Shown one piece after another: positions 9,174-18,201 of a stretch of DNA of 64,000 nt (position 1 is its first letter; every line of letters starts with the position of its first letter). The notes beneath the pieces were generated by a model. It had not been told where the DNA came from. It saw only the letters and a program-made list of their open reading frames with translations, and made no database searches. The position numbers and the translations under genes were made by a program. The stretch spans positions 1-64,000 of the forward strand of contig JBDLJC010000012.1 in the NCBI GenBank assembly GCA_039714535.1. The letters run 5' to 3'. The stretch is from JAGXFP01 sp039714535. GTDB lineage: Bacteria > Desulfobacterota > Desulfobulbia > Desulfobulbales > JAGXFP01.

Positions 9174-10544
9174 ATGACAATTATTAACATTACAGCTGTT
9201 GCCGCAGCAGCGCCTTGGATAGCTTACCTTATGGTGCGTCCGAGAATACTCACTATTCTGGTTGTGCTTCTTTCACTTTTCCAGCTTAACTGGTTCACCC
9301 GCTATTTTGGAGCACCTGCTATCTTAAACAGAGTTTCTCTTGGCTTTGCAGGTTTGCTTGGTATCCGTCTGGCCTTGGATTTTGCTTTGAAAAACAGCAC
9401 ATTCGTGAATAGATGGATTATTCTTAGTCCTGTTTTATGGCTTACCTGCTTTTTTGTTTTATTAACAGCGCTTTCAAACATCTTTAATGGAGAAAATTTG
9501 CTTCTGGGTATATTTGAACTGAGATACTACTATTTTGGATTTGTTACATGCTTTAGCCTCTATTTTTACTTTAAAAATGTTCTTTCCATCTCCTTATTTA
9601 AAAAAGCAATGATATGGGTAGGATTAACACAGATCCCCTTATCAATCTTGAAATGGATTGCAGCAGAAGGCGGGAAAACAGCGACTCTTGATTCTGTTAC
9701 AGGTTCGTTTTCAGGTTATGGTGAACTAGTAGCATGTCAAATCATTGCCATCTGCATTGTCCTTCTTGAGGAACTGACCAGCAAAAACAAACTTGTTCGA
9801 TTAAACAACTACTTTCTCTCCTATCTCCTTCTTGTGCCGATAATCCTCTCAAAATCCAAGACAGCAACGTTGTTTGTCGTGATGGCTATCGGCTTTGTCT
9901 GGTTGCTCACAATATTGGAGAAAAAGAACCTGGCTGTTCTCATTAAGAAGTCTGTGTCACTAACCATGACGGGAATCATAATGTTAAGTTCATTGTATTT
10001 GTTTTTTTGGAAGACAAACTACGATATCAACCAACTGTTCGAAAAATCCTATATTATTAGGTATTTAATGCGCCCCTCCATCGTAGATCATCAAATATAT
10101 ATGATGGGTTCTGATCCAAGAATGGGTAGGATCAAAGCAATTTGTGAAGCAACACGTCTTATCAGTATTAAGCCTGTAAACTTATTCATAGGATTTGGCT
10201 CCGGGGCAACAACCGAAGCTTCTTTTCTCAAAACAAATGGCCACTATTTCCAATGGTATGGACCTCTTGCCGGCCTAGGAAGAAATTATTTCTCTAAAAC
10301 AATAGCTGAATTGGGGTTCCTCGGGTTAGGAGCTTTTATTTCTTTTTTCACTTTTATATACATCAAGATCAAAAACAATTTCTCATATTCTTCGGAAATC
10401 AACAAAACCTTCTCTCTGTTAATCTTCACCCTGTTCCTATTATCTTTTTATACTGCAACCTTGTCTTCATTTTTCTTCAATTTTGCCTTCGCCTTCTTTC
10501 TAGCTACAATCCAAACTGAGTTGGACCGTACTTTCAATGCCTGA
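9174..10544 (+). CDS. wzy: O-antigen polymerase/ligase-like membrane protein (Wzy candidate)
   Basis: The 456-residue product is hydrophobic throughout, with ten or more membrane segments and a large polar loop near residues 300-370, the topology of Wzy polymerases and WaaL-type ligases. The loop carries the GFGSGATTE-like and LGRNYFSKTIAELGFLG segments typical of the Wzy_C region, where a Gly-X-Gly and a following conserved Glu are usual. Together with Wzx in the same operon it suggests Wzx/Wzy-dependent assembly. Ligase and polymerase cannot be separated reliably by sequence alone; the cluster position favours polymerase. Its last eight bases overlap the next gene. Confidence 0.75.
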   Translation: MTIINITAVAAAAPWIAYLMVRPRILTILVVLLSLFQLNWFTRYFGAPAILNRVSLGFAGLLGIRLALDFALKNSTFVNRWIILSPVLWLTCFFVLLTALSNIFNGENLLLGIFELRYYYFGFVTCFSLYFYFKNVLSISLFKKAMIWVGLTQIPLSILKWIAAEGGKTATLDSVTGSFSGYGELVACQIIAICIVLLEELTSKNKLVRLNNYFLSYLLLVPIILSKSKTATLFVVMAIGFVWLLTILEKKNLAVLIKKSVSLTMTGIIMLSSLYLFFWKTNYDINQLFEKSYIIRYLMRPSIVDHQIYMMGSDPRMGRIKAICEATRLISIKPVNLFIGFGSGATTEASFLKTNGHYFQWYGPLAGLGRNYFSKTIAELGFLGLGAFISFFTFIYIKIKNNFSYSSEINKTFSLLIFTLFLLSFYTATLSSFFFNFAFAFFLATIQTELDRTFNA

Positions 10545-11637
10545 ATACATATCTCAAAACAACTCCCTTAAACTGCTGATTCTATGTCAAGACCAGTTCG
10601 GTTATCATATTGATACCTTTTTCTACTGTAAATATTTGCGTAACTACCATGAAGTAACTTACTTATGCTGGGATTACGGCAAGCCAAAGCAAAAAATGGA
10701 CAATGTTCAAGTGCATTATATTCCCCGGGTTGGCAATATAGTGATCCGTAATATTCGATATCTTTTTTATGCTGCTCGATACTTTCATCACAATCTTATA
10801 GACATATGTTTTATAAAATATTTCAGAGGCTGCGTTGTTCTACGTCTATTATTTCCTAAAACAAAAATGATTTTCGATATTCGATCTGGATCAACTAACA
10901 AAAACACACTGCTCCGCTTTTTGTATGACGCTGGTATGCATTTTGAGTCAATATTTTTTAAGAATGTAACTATCATTTCCAGATCTCTTGCTGAAAAACT
11001 ACACCTTGCCAAGAAGGGTCTAATCTTGCCCATTGGATCTGCCCATATCTCCAGTACTGTTAAATCTTTTGAGGAAGTGAAATTACTTTATGTGGGCACC
11101 TTGTCGAACCGTCATATTGAAAGAACTATTATTGGTATTTCTTGCTTCTTAAAAAAGGCACCTAAGAATATTAACCTTTTGTATACTGTTATTGGAGATG
11201 GGTACTATGGAGAAGTAGAATATTTACGCACCCTGGTAAAAGAACTAAAACTCAGCAGTCGTGTTAAAATAGTAGGGCGCATTCCTTTTACTCAACTCAC
11301 AAAGTATTTTGACAATCACAATACCGGGGTGTCTTTTGTCCCTATCACCCCCTTTTTCGATGTGCAGCCGGTAACAAAAACATTTGATTATCTTCTTTCC
11401 GGCATGCCAGTAATAGGAACTGCAACTACAGAGAACAAAAACGTTATTAATGATGAAAATGGTGTCCTTGTTGATGACACGGTTGAAGGTTTTGCCAAAG
11501 GACTCGAACGCCTGCTTGCCATAAAGCTCCAATTTTCAAGTGAAAAAATCATGCAAGACTCAAAAAAATACCATTGGGAATTAATTGTAAACAATCTGGA
11601 CAGCTATCTTCTAAGTGTTGTGAACCATGGCAAATAA
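10537..11637 (+). CDS. Glycosyltransferase, GT4-like
   Basis: This 366-residue protein has a GT-B layout: an N-domain beginning LLILCQDQFGYHID and a C-domain from about residue 180 (KLLYVGTLSNRHIERT) with the donor-binding stretch KTFDYLLSGMPVIGTATTENK near residues 278-298. This family is common in capsule and O-antigen loci. The start overlaps the end of the polymerase gene by 8 nt, so the two are translationally coupled. It ends shortly before the broken acetyltransferase gene. Donor sugar unknown. Confidence 0.7.
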   Translation: MPEYISQNNSLKLLILCQDQFGYHIDTFFYCKYLRNYHEVTYLCWDYGKPKQKMDNVQVHYIPRVGNIVIRNIRYLFYAARYFHHNLIDICFIKYFRGCVVLRLLFPKTKMIFDIRSGSTNKNTLLRFLYDAGMHFESIFFKNVTIISRSLAEKLHLAKKGLILPIGSAHISSTVKSFEEVKLLYVGTLSNRHIERTIIGISCFLKKAPKNINLLYTVIGDGYYGEVEYLRTLVKELKLSSRVKIVGRIPFTQLTKYFDNHNTGVSFVPITPFFDVQPVTKTFDYLLSGMPVIGTATTENKNVINDENGVLVDDTVEGFAKGLERLLAIKLQFSSEKIMQDSKKYHWELIVNNLDSYLLSVVNHGK

Positions 11638-11684
11638 ACAATAAAGCCAAATCTCCCATACTACTGCTACAAAATTACTAATTT

Positions 11685-12037
11685 TTGTTTTCGCAAACAT
11701 TTACCTGTTCTCCCCTTTTTGATTTGCCAATTTATGAGGGGGTTTTTTTCAGTGCAGTAATCCATTTTGGTTTTAACGGGTTGGGAATTGTCATCCATCG
11801 TGATTGTGTCATCGGCAACAATGTCCACTTCTACCACCAAGTGACCCTCGGGGGGGGGGGAGAGGAGTTGGTGTACCAAAAATTGGCGACAATGTTATTA
11901 TTGGAGCAGGCGCAAAAATATTAGGGAACGTTAATATTGGTGATTTTGCTAAAATCGGTGCTAATACGGTAGTTATTGAAGATGTCCCTCCCAACTCCAC
12001 AGCAGTGGGAGTCCCTGCAAAAGTTGTCTGCAAATAG
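11685..12037 (+). pseudogene. Hexapeptide-repeat O-acetyltransferase (serine acetyltransferase-like), frameshifted at a G11 tract
   Basis: The two halves lie in different frames. The first (from TTG 11685) reads GIVIHRDCVIGNNVHFYHQVTLGGG. The second, read from the G tract to 12037, gives RGVGVPKIGDNVIIGAGAKI, then NVNIGDFAKIGANTVV and AVGVPAKVV. Joined, they form the left-handed beta-helix and the Gly-rich turn of a CysE-like acetyltransferase of about 117 residues. The shift lies at eleven consecutive G (11850-11860); nine or twelve G would restore the frame. An acetyl-CoA-dependent O- or N-acetylation of a sugar is the family role. The N-terminal helical part usual in CysE homologues is missing or out of frame, so the gene may also be truncated. 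It could be phase-variable, decayed or a base-calling artefact. Confidence 0.75.
11850..11860 (+). repeat. Homopolymeric G tract (11 G) inside the acetyltransferase gene
   Basis: Eleven consecutive G residues sit exactly where the reading frame of the acetyltransferase breaks. Poly-G tracts of this length in surface-glycan genes are known slipped-strand phase-variation sites in other bacteria; here a gain of one or loss of two G restores the reading frame. Confidence 0.9.
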
Positions 12038-12054
12038 TGGTTGTATCAGTACTA

Positions 12055-13158
12055 ATGAGTAAATATATAAACAAGATTCTGCTCACCGTCCCATGCCTAC
12101 AAGACCAGGGTGGAGTTGCCAGTTTTTATAACAGTGTTTCTCCACATTTCGCTGATGGGGAAATTACTCTCTTGGAAATAGGTGGTGCCAGAAATTATGG
12201 CTGGTTGCTGCACCCGTTGTTTGACCAGATCAATTTCTGGCGATCTGTTAAATCGGTAAAGCCAGCGCTGATTCAGCTTAACCCTTCCCTCGGACTTAAG
12301 AGTTTTATTCGGGATGGATTATTTGCCTGGCAGGCAAAGAAGATGGGATATCCCCTTCTTGTTTTCTGGCATGGCTGGGATAAGAAATTTGAGGACGAGA
12401 TTGAGAAGAAATTCATGTGGTTTTTCCATAAGTCTTTTGGCCAAGCTGACGGTTTTATTGTTTTGGCTTCAGAGTTTAAACGGAAATTGCGAGAATGGGG
12501 GGTAACGGCGTCTGTTTACCAGGAAACAACCAGCGTAGATGAAAGTCTTATAGCTGGTATTGATGTACAGAGAAAATGGGCTGACCACAAACGATTATCC
12601 ACAATGAAAATACTTTTTCTTGCCCGTTTAGAAAGAGAAAAGGGGGTGTTTGAAACTGTTGATGCTCTTAAAATTTTACAACGAAAAGGATTAGATGTCT
12701 CGCTTACTATTGCTGGTGATGGCCCAGTCCGGCAGGAACTGGCTGAGAATATAAAGAAACTTCAGCTACCCCAAGGTAGTATACGTTTTTTAGGCTATGT
12801 CCAAGATAAAGAAAAGATTAAAACCTTTTTTGAGCATGACATCTATTGTTTTCCCACTTTTTACGGGGAAGGTCTACCAACCTCAGTTCTTGAAGCCATG
12901 GCTTTTGGAATGCCGGTGGTAACTCGCCCTGTGGGCGGATTGGCAGATATTTTTGAAGATGGAAAAATGGGGGCTTTAGCTTACGGAAAAGGGCCGGAAG
13001 AGGTTGCCGATTGTATTGAAAAAATCATTGTTGACCGAGACAAAATGGCCAAGATCGGCAGATATAATGCTGCGTATGCAAAAGAGCATTTTATGGCATC
13101 AGTTGTGTCAACGCGATTGCAAAAGATTTACGAAGAAATCCTTAACAACGAACGATAA
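12055..13158 (+). CDS. Glycosyltransferase family 4 protein
   Basis: I place the start at ATG 12055 (367 residues) rather than the in-frame GTG at 12037, because homology-like sequence begins with KILLTVPCLQDQGGVA. The C-domain contains LFLARLEREKGV (about residues 190-201), AGDGP, and YGEGLPTSVLEAMAFGMPVV, whose EGLPTSVLE is a clean E-X7-E motif of retaining GT4 enzymes. It should be a cytoplasmic transferase using a nucleotide sugar. Codon use looks closer to the rest of the chromosome than that of the genes before 11700. Sugar specificity is unknown. Confidence 0.8.
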   Translation: MSKYINKILLTVPCLQDQGGVASFYNSVSPHFADGEITLLEIGGARNYGWLLHPLFDQINFWRSVKSVKPALIQLNPSLGLKSFIRDGLFAWQAKKMGYPLLVFWHGWDKKFEDEIEKKFMWFFHKSFGQADGFIVLASEFKRKLREWGVTASVYQETTSVDESLIAGIDVQRKWADHKRLSTMKILFLARLEREKGVFETVDALKILQRKGLDVSLTIAGDGPVRQELAENIKKLQLPQGSIRFLGYVQDKEKIKTFFEHDIYCFPTFYGEGLPTSVLEAMAFGMPVVTRPVGGLADIFEDGKMGALAYGKGPEEVADCIEKIIVDRDKMAKIGRYNAAYAKEHFMASVVSTRLQKIYEEILNNER

Positions 13159-13178
13159 CTCTCAACAGGAGAGTTTCT

Positions 13179-14405
13179 GTGGTTGGTGATAAACTAAAGT
13201 CTATAGAGACAGAGTTAGTGGGAAATAATAAGGATATCGAAGATCAGCTTGTCACAACAGGATTTGCCCCAACTCCCGATCCTTATGATCTATGGGCAAC
13301 CCCTTTTGGGCTTTATGTTAAGGAAAATTATTACAAAAGGAAAATACTTGGGAAAACAGGGGCGATATTTATCGGACTGTTGGATTGGCTTGTCCCTGTT
13401 TTGAGCCGATATGTATTTAAGACTACACAGCTGATTTACCCCATATCATTGTCACATGAAGTGTTACGATATACTCTGCAAAAATCCATCTCTACAGAGT
13501 ATGGTAACTTTTTATTGGGAACAATCCGCAACATCGCGACAGACAATACAGCTAATAAATACTTTGCCTGGGGATTAGGTTTTCCGTGGATGTCAAAAAA
13601 TGGCTTATATGGGCCTAGGATTCCTTTTATCACTCATACGCCATATGTCATGGAAGTTCTGCTGAAAATTGCTAAGCTTCCTCGGCTACATGAACAGGCT
13701 AAGGAGATGTTTGACGGGACATGGCCATTCCTTCAATCGCTAAAGATTATGCATGAAACTCACGATACAATTGCACTTTCCTACGCACCGATCGTGGAAC
13801 CACGAATTGTTATTAATGCAAATTCATATGCAGCTTTAGCTTACACGCTTCATATAAAGCATGGCCGAGATGAAATCAAAAATCTCGCAGCTGAACGTGT
13901 TACAAAACTAATCAATTGGATAGTAACTCAACAACACGATGACGGCTCTTGGGATTATTATGCTGATAAATTCGAAGGTAATTTTATCGACTGTTTCCAT
14001 TCCTGTTTTGTCGTAAAGAATTTGCTGAAAATTCAAAAATCTATCCCGGAAAGCAGTGAACTAATGAATCAGGTAGTCGAAAAAGGCTGGTCTTTTATAC
14101 GAAATGAACTTTATGACGAGCAGCATGGCCTATGCCGCCGATTTTTCAAACGTGCTCAGAAGGACCCTTTTCGTTGGGATTTATATGACCAGGCAGAATA
14201 TCTTGGGCTTCTTGTTGATTTTGGCTTGCTGAATACCGCAAAACAATTTGTCGATCATGTCGAAAGCGTGTTTCGTAAGCAAGATGACTGGTTCTGTCGC
14301 ATTGATGTTTTGGGCCGACCATGGGGTAAAAATTTTTTTCGCTGGGGAATTGTACCTTTTTTGTATCACAAGTCCCGTTTGGCTAAAGATATAGGCGATT
14401 ATTAG
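13179..14405 (+). CDS. Alpha/alpha-toroid-like protein of unknown function in the polysaccharide operon
   Basis: The GTG start at 13179 is supported by AGGAGA six bases upstream. The 408-residue protein has no signal peptide. Residues 205-390 or so contain repeated helical pairs with aromatic motifs such as QQHDDGSWDYY and DPFRWDLYDQAEYLG, resembling the QW-type turns of prenyltransferase/squalene-cyclase and other (alpha/alpha)6-barrel families including polysaccharide lyases and glucuronyl hydrolases. I do not recognise a specific family. In an EPS operon such a fold might epimerise, cleave or otherwise process the uronic-acid polymer, but this is speculation. It is followed by asnB with a 1-nt gap. 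Confidence 0.6.
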   Translation: MVGDKLKSIETELVGNNKDIEDQLVTTGFAPTPDPYDLWATPFGLYVKENYYKRKILGKTGAIFIGLLDWLVPVLSRYVFKTTQLIYPISLSHEVLRYTLQKSISTEYGNFLLGTIRNIATDNTANKYFAWGLGFPWMSKNGLYGPRIPFITHTPYVMEVLLKIAKLPRLHEQAKEMFDGTWPFLQSLKIMHETHDTIALSYAPIVEPRIVINANSYAALAYTLHIKHGRDEIKNLAAERVTKLINWIVTQQHDDGSWDYYADKFEGNFIDCFHSCFVVKNLLKIQKSIPESSELMNQVVEKGWSFIRNELYDEQHGLCRRFFKRAQKDPFRWDLYDQAEYLGLLVDFGLLNTAKQFVDHVESVFRKQDDWFCRIDVLGRPWGKNFFRWGIVPFLYHKSRLAKDIGDY

Positions 14406-14406
14406 T

Positions 14407-16245
14407 ATGTGTGGAATTGTCGGAAAAGTTGGCTCCAAAGAATCTATCTCGGTTGAACTTGATTATCTAAAACATCGAGGCCCAGATAGTGATGGCCAGG
14501 AATCACTCGACATATTTGGCAAGCATGTTCTTTTGGGACACACCCGCCTGTCAATTCTTGACCTGTCTCCGGCTGGACAACAGCCAATGCAGAGCCATGA
14601 CAAGCGCTGGTGGTTAACTTATAACGGCGAAATATATAACCACAAGGAGTTAAGGAAGCAGCTTACTACCAGATTTAGAGGAAATTCAGACACTGAAACG
14701 TTGATGGAATTAATCTCAGCCCAAGGGATTGAAGACACCCTCCCTCAACTTAATGGTATGTTTGCCTTTGCAGCACTGGACACTCGAGAAGGGAAACTCT
14801 ATCTAGTCCGTGACCCGTTCGGGATTAAACCCCTATATTACTCAAAAAATCCCACCGGCTTTGCTTTCTCTTCCGAAGTGGGCGGTTTAAGAAACAACAA
14901 TAGAAACACAGATGAACTCGATAAAGATGCGCTGCAACTCTTTCTCACACTGCGATATACCCCGTCCCCCCAAACCCTCTGGTCTGGCATCCATCGTCTT
15001 CAGCCAGGACACCAGCTTTGTCTGGATATTAAAACAGGTGAGACCGAGACGTTACGATATATCAAACCTGTAAAAGGAAGGTTTGTCGGGACAATTGATG
15101 ATGCAACCGAGGCATACCATACACAACTTAAAGCGGCAATCCAGCGCCAACTAATTTCAGATGTCCCCGTTGGAATTCTTTTGTCCGGTGGCATTGATTC
15201 GGCCCTCATCGCCGCCATGGCCAAGGGCTGCGGCACCGAACTCCCCTGCTTTACCGTTGGGTTTGGTGGCGGACAGCCTGAATGCGAGATTAATGAAGCA
15301 AATGAAACCGCACAAGCCTTGGGATTACCTTTCTATTCTATAGAAACATCTCCGGACCAGTTGTGGAATGCCCTCCCCTTAATCGTCCAGTCTGTTGAAG
15401 AACCTCTTGGCACAACTTCAGTTATGCCTATGTGGTATCTGGTTAATCGAGCCAGAGAAAATGTCACTGTTGTCCTGGCTGGCCAAGGGAGCGACGAGCC
15501 ATGGGGGGGGTATCGCCGATATCAGGCAGAAATGGTTCGCCGCTTATTCCCTTTCCATAGTCTCTGGAAATTGGCGACAAAAACAGCAAACCTAATTGGC
15601 AATACCCCGGAAATAATTGAGCGCGGCTTAAGGACACTATCAACCATTGATCTAGGAGAAAGAATTCTTGAAGCATGCGCTTTATTCTCCGAAAAAGAGC
15701 GATATCTATTAACGGGGAACAATTCTGACGGTAATGCTTTGCAGATCATTAACTACTGGTTGAACTGGCTCTCTGGCTGCACATGTCAACCTACAGAAAG
15801 AATGATGCGTCTGGATTCTCGCATGAACCTGGCAGATGATCTTCTTTTATACGGAGACAAAATTTCCATGTCAGCTGCTCTTGAGGCAAGGGTCCCAATG
15901 CTTGACATTGAATTAGTAGGGTTTATAGAGACATTACCGCTTGATTTTCGTATTGCTCTCCGCAAAACGAAAATCGTCCACAAAAAAATGGCCGAACGAT
16001 ATTTACCATACTCAATTGTCCACCGAGAGAAGAAAGGGTTTCAGGTTCCCTTTGGGCCTTGGTCTCGTGGTATTTGGAAAGACAGAATAGAAAAGATACT
16101 TTTCGACAATAATGCACCTCATTTGACTCTATTAAGTCGGGAAGAAACAAAAATACTATGGGAACAACACCTGCGGGGCAAGCCCGATAGAAGTCGCCAG
16201 CTTTTTGCTTTGTTAATGCTTGCCATTTGGTGGAAACAGCAATGA
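14407..16245 (+). CDS. asnB: Asparagine synthase-like glutamine amidotransferase (probable sugar-amidating)
   Basis: The 612-residue product starts MCGIVGKV; Cys2 is the class II glutaminase nucleophile, followed by HRGPDSDGQ and HTRLSILDL. The synthetase domain carries the PP-loop LLSGGIDSA (residues 258-266), which binds and adenylates a carboxylate. Length and domain order equal AsnB. In glycan clusters such enzymes amidate uronic acids (for example WbpS in Pseudomonas O-antigen synthesis). Because wbpA and wbpP, which make UDP-HexNAc uronic acids, lie in the same locus, sugar amidation is a better guess than asparagine synthesis. Its TGA overlaps the ATG of the next gene. Confidence 0.85.
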   Translation: MCGIVGKVGSKESISVELDYLKHRGPDSDGQESLDIFGKHVLLGHTRLSILDLSPAGQQPMQSHDKRWWLTYNGEIYNHKELRKQLTTRFRGNSDTETLMELISAQGIEDTLPQLNGMFAFAALDTREGKLYLVRDPFGIKPLYYSKNPTGFAFSSEVGGLRNNNRNTDELDKDALQLFLTLRYTPSPQTLWSGIHRLQPGHQLCLDIKTGETETLRYIKPVKGRFVGTIDDATEAYHTQLKAAIQRQLISDVPVGILLSGGIDSALIAAMAKGCGTELPCFTVGFGGGQPECEINEANETAQALGLPFYSIETSPDQLWNALPLIVQSVEEPLGTTSVMPMWYLVNRARENVTVVLAGQGSDEPWGGYRRYQAEMVRRLFPFHSLWKLATKTANLIGNTPEIIERGLRTLSTIDLGERILEACALFSEKERYLLTGNNSDGNALQIINYWLNWLSGCTCQPTERMMRLDSRMNLADDLLLYGDKISMSAALEARVPMLDIELVGFIETLPLDFRIALRKTKIVHKKMAERYLPYSIVHREKKGFQVPFGPWSRGIWKDRIEKILFDNNAPHLTLLSREETKILWEQHLRGKPDRSRQLFALLMLAIWWKQQ

Positions 16246-16985
16246 AAGAGAACATTAAATTCCTTGGTGTTTCCATGCACCCCTGGACTATGCAGGAAAC
16301 TATCGAAGAAATTGCCCACCGTCTGGACGAAGGAGTATTTACTCAGCATGTGGTCGTTAATGTCGCAAAATTGGTTAACTCACAAAACGACAACTTCCTC
16401 AGGGAGTCCATAGACTCCTGCCACATAATCAATATCGACGGGACAGGAGTAGTCTGGGGAGGGAGATTAGTTGGGCATGACATCCCGGAACGAGTTGCCG
16501 GAATAGATATGTTCTTTGAACTTCTTTCATTAGCCAGCCGGCGACTAGAACCTGTTTACCTGCTTGGCGCCCAACCTGAGATCATAAAGGAAACAGTGGA
16601 AAAGCTGAGAATAACCTTTCCTGAACTTAAGATTGCCGGTTGGCATCATGGTTATTTCTGGGATGATGAAGCGGCAATGGCAGAAGAAATAATGCGCTCA
16701 GGAGCCACTATGTTATTCGTAGCGATTAGTACACCAAAAAAGGAGTTGTTCATCACCAGGTGGAGAGACAAGCTAGGAGTGAAATTCGCTATGGGAGTCG
16801 GAGGGACCTTTGACATAGTATCAGGAAAAACCAAACGGGCACCTAAGTTGATGCAGAATTTTGGTCTTGAGTGGTTCTACCGTGTCCTTCAGGAACCGCG
16901 GAGAATGTGGAAAAGATATCTTTTTACCAATACCAAATTTATGTTCTTATTGATAAAAGAAATTACGGGAAAAATATTTAAGTAA
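16242..16985 (+). CDS. WecG/TagA/CpsF family glycosyltransferase
   Basis: Start ATG 16242 overlaps the asnB stop (ATGA); the upstream TTG at 16227 lies inside asnB and is less likely. The 247-residue protein shows the family features: VVNVAKLVNSQND near the N terminus, the IDGTGVVW and RVAGIDMF motifs around residues 65-87, and LLGAQPE. GT26 enzymes such as WecG and TagA transfer ManNAc or ManNAcA to a lipid-linked GlcNAc and are membrane-associated through the C-terminal helix (positively charged RRMWKRYLF). The next gene makes UDP-ManNAc, which fits as donor. Confidence 0.85.
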   Translation: MKENIKFLGVSMHPWTMQETIEEIAHRLDEGVFTQHVVVNVAKLVNSQNDNFLRESIDSCHIINIDGTGVVWGGRLVGHDIPERVAGIDMFFELLSLASRRLEPVYLLGAQPEIIKETVEKLRITFPELKIAGWHHGYFWDDEAAMAEEIMRSGATMLFVAISTPKKELFITRWRDKLGVKFAMGVGGTFDIVSGKTKRAPKLMQNFGLEWFYRVLQEPRRMWKRYLFTNTKFMFLLIKEITGKIFK

Positions 16986-17049
16986 TCTATCCGGAATTTT
17001 TCTGCTTTTCAAAGTACAATTTATTAAAACTAAAAAGATTGGGGAAAAC

Positions 17050-18168
17050 TTGTCCTCCATAATTAAGATATTAAATATTGTTGGTGCCCGACCCAATTTC
17101 ATGAAAATGGCCCCGATCATCGAGGCCATGAACAAGTATCCTGACCGGATCAAGCACCTGCTGGTCCATACCGGCCAGCATTACGATGAGAAGATGAGTA
17201 AGGCCTTCTTCAACGATCTGGGGATGCCAAAACCTGATATTGACCTCGAAGTTGGCTCAGGTAGCCATGCCCAGCAAACTGCTAAGATCATGATTGAATT
17301 TGAAAAAGTTTGTCTTACACATAAGCCTGACTTGGTGATCGTAGTCGGCGATGTCAACTCTACCATGGCCTGTACTATCACCGCCAAGAAACTGGGGATC
17401 AAGGTGGCCCATGTCGAAGCCGGGCTTCGCTCCCGTGACATGGGAATGCCAGAGGAGATCAACCGGCTTTGTACCGACGTCCTCTGCGACCTGCTTTTCA
17501 CCACCGATCATTTTGCCGATAAAAATCTGCTCGTTGAAGGTGTGGCAAAAGAAAAAATAGTCTTTGTCGGCAATGTGATGATCGATACTCTGATCAAGCA
17601 CAGGGAGATGGCAGGCAAACTTGAGTTGATGAATAAGCTTGGGTTGAAAACCCGCGGCTTCGCAACCTTAACTCTGCACCGGCCCTCAAATGTCGATGAC
17701 AAGAAAACTCTTACCAGCATCCTTGAAGCTCTGACCGATATCAGTAAGCAACTACCGATAATCTTTCCGATCCATCCTCGCACCAAGAAAATGGTTGAAC
17801 AGTTTGGTCTCTCACATTATCTGGAATGCGGTCCAAAAATCAAGGGGATATGGATCACCGAACCTTTGGGATACCTGGAGTTTCTCCATCTGAACATGAA
17901 TGCGAAGATGGTCCTGACGGACAGTGGAGGCCTACAGGAAGAAACCACCGTCCTTAAAGTACCTTGTATTACCATGCGGGCCAACACCGAACGGCCTGTA
18001 ACCTGTGAAGTTGGTACCAATATTATCGTGGGGAACAGCAAAGAAAATATTTTAGCCGCCGCAAACAGAATTCTGCATGGGGAGTCGCTAAAAGGAGAAA
18101 TCCCAGAAAAATGGGACGGCGAAGCCGCTGAAAGAATTGTGGCCAATCTACTAAAAAAATTTAAATAA
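17050..18168 (+). CDS. wecB: UDP-N-acetylglucosamine 2-epimerase (non-hydrolysing)
   Basis: The protein (372 residues from TTG 17050; there is no in-frame ATG before the conserved N terminus) begins IKILNIVGARPNFMKMAPI. It keeps HTGQHYD, VEAGLRS, PEEINR, HPRTKK and LTDSGGLQEE, all hallmarks of WecB/MnaA enzymes that interconvert UDP-GlcNAc and UDP-ManNAc. The length is typical. It is the last gene of the plus-strand operon and converges with wbpP. It supplies donor for the adjacent WecG/TagA-type transferase. Base composition is back to the level of chromosomal housekeeping genes. Confidence 0.92.
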   Translation: MSSIIKILNIVGARPNFMKMAPIIEAMNKYPDRIKHLLVHTGQHYDEKMSKAFFNDLGMPKPDIDLEVGSGSHAQQTAKIMIEFEKVCLTHKPDLVIVVGDVNSTMACTITAKKLGIKVAHVEAGLRSRDMGMPEEINRLCTDVLCDLLFTTDHFADKNLLVEGVAKEKIVFVGNVMIDTLIKHREMAGKLELMNKLGLKTRGFATLTLHRPSNVDDKKTLTSILEALTDISKQLPIIFPIHPRTKKMVEQFGLSHYLECGPKIKGIWITEPLGYLEFLHLNMNAKMVLTDSGGLQEETTVLKVPCITMRANTERPVTCEVGTNIIVGNSKENILAAANRILHGESLKGEIPEKWDGEAAERIVANLLKKFK

Positions 18169-18201
18169 AATGATCCTTAACTATCTTATAGTTGACACGT
18201 T

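Noticed and set aside
16227..16241. TTG start for the WecG/TagA gene
   Set aside because: It lies inside asnB; ATG 16242 with ATGA overlap is better.
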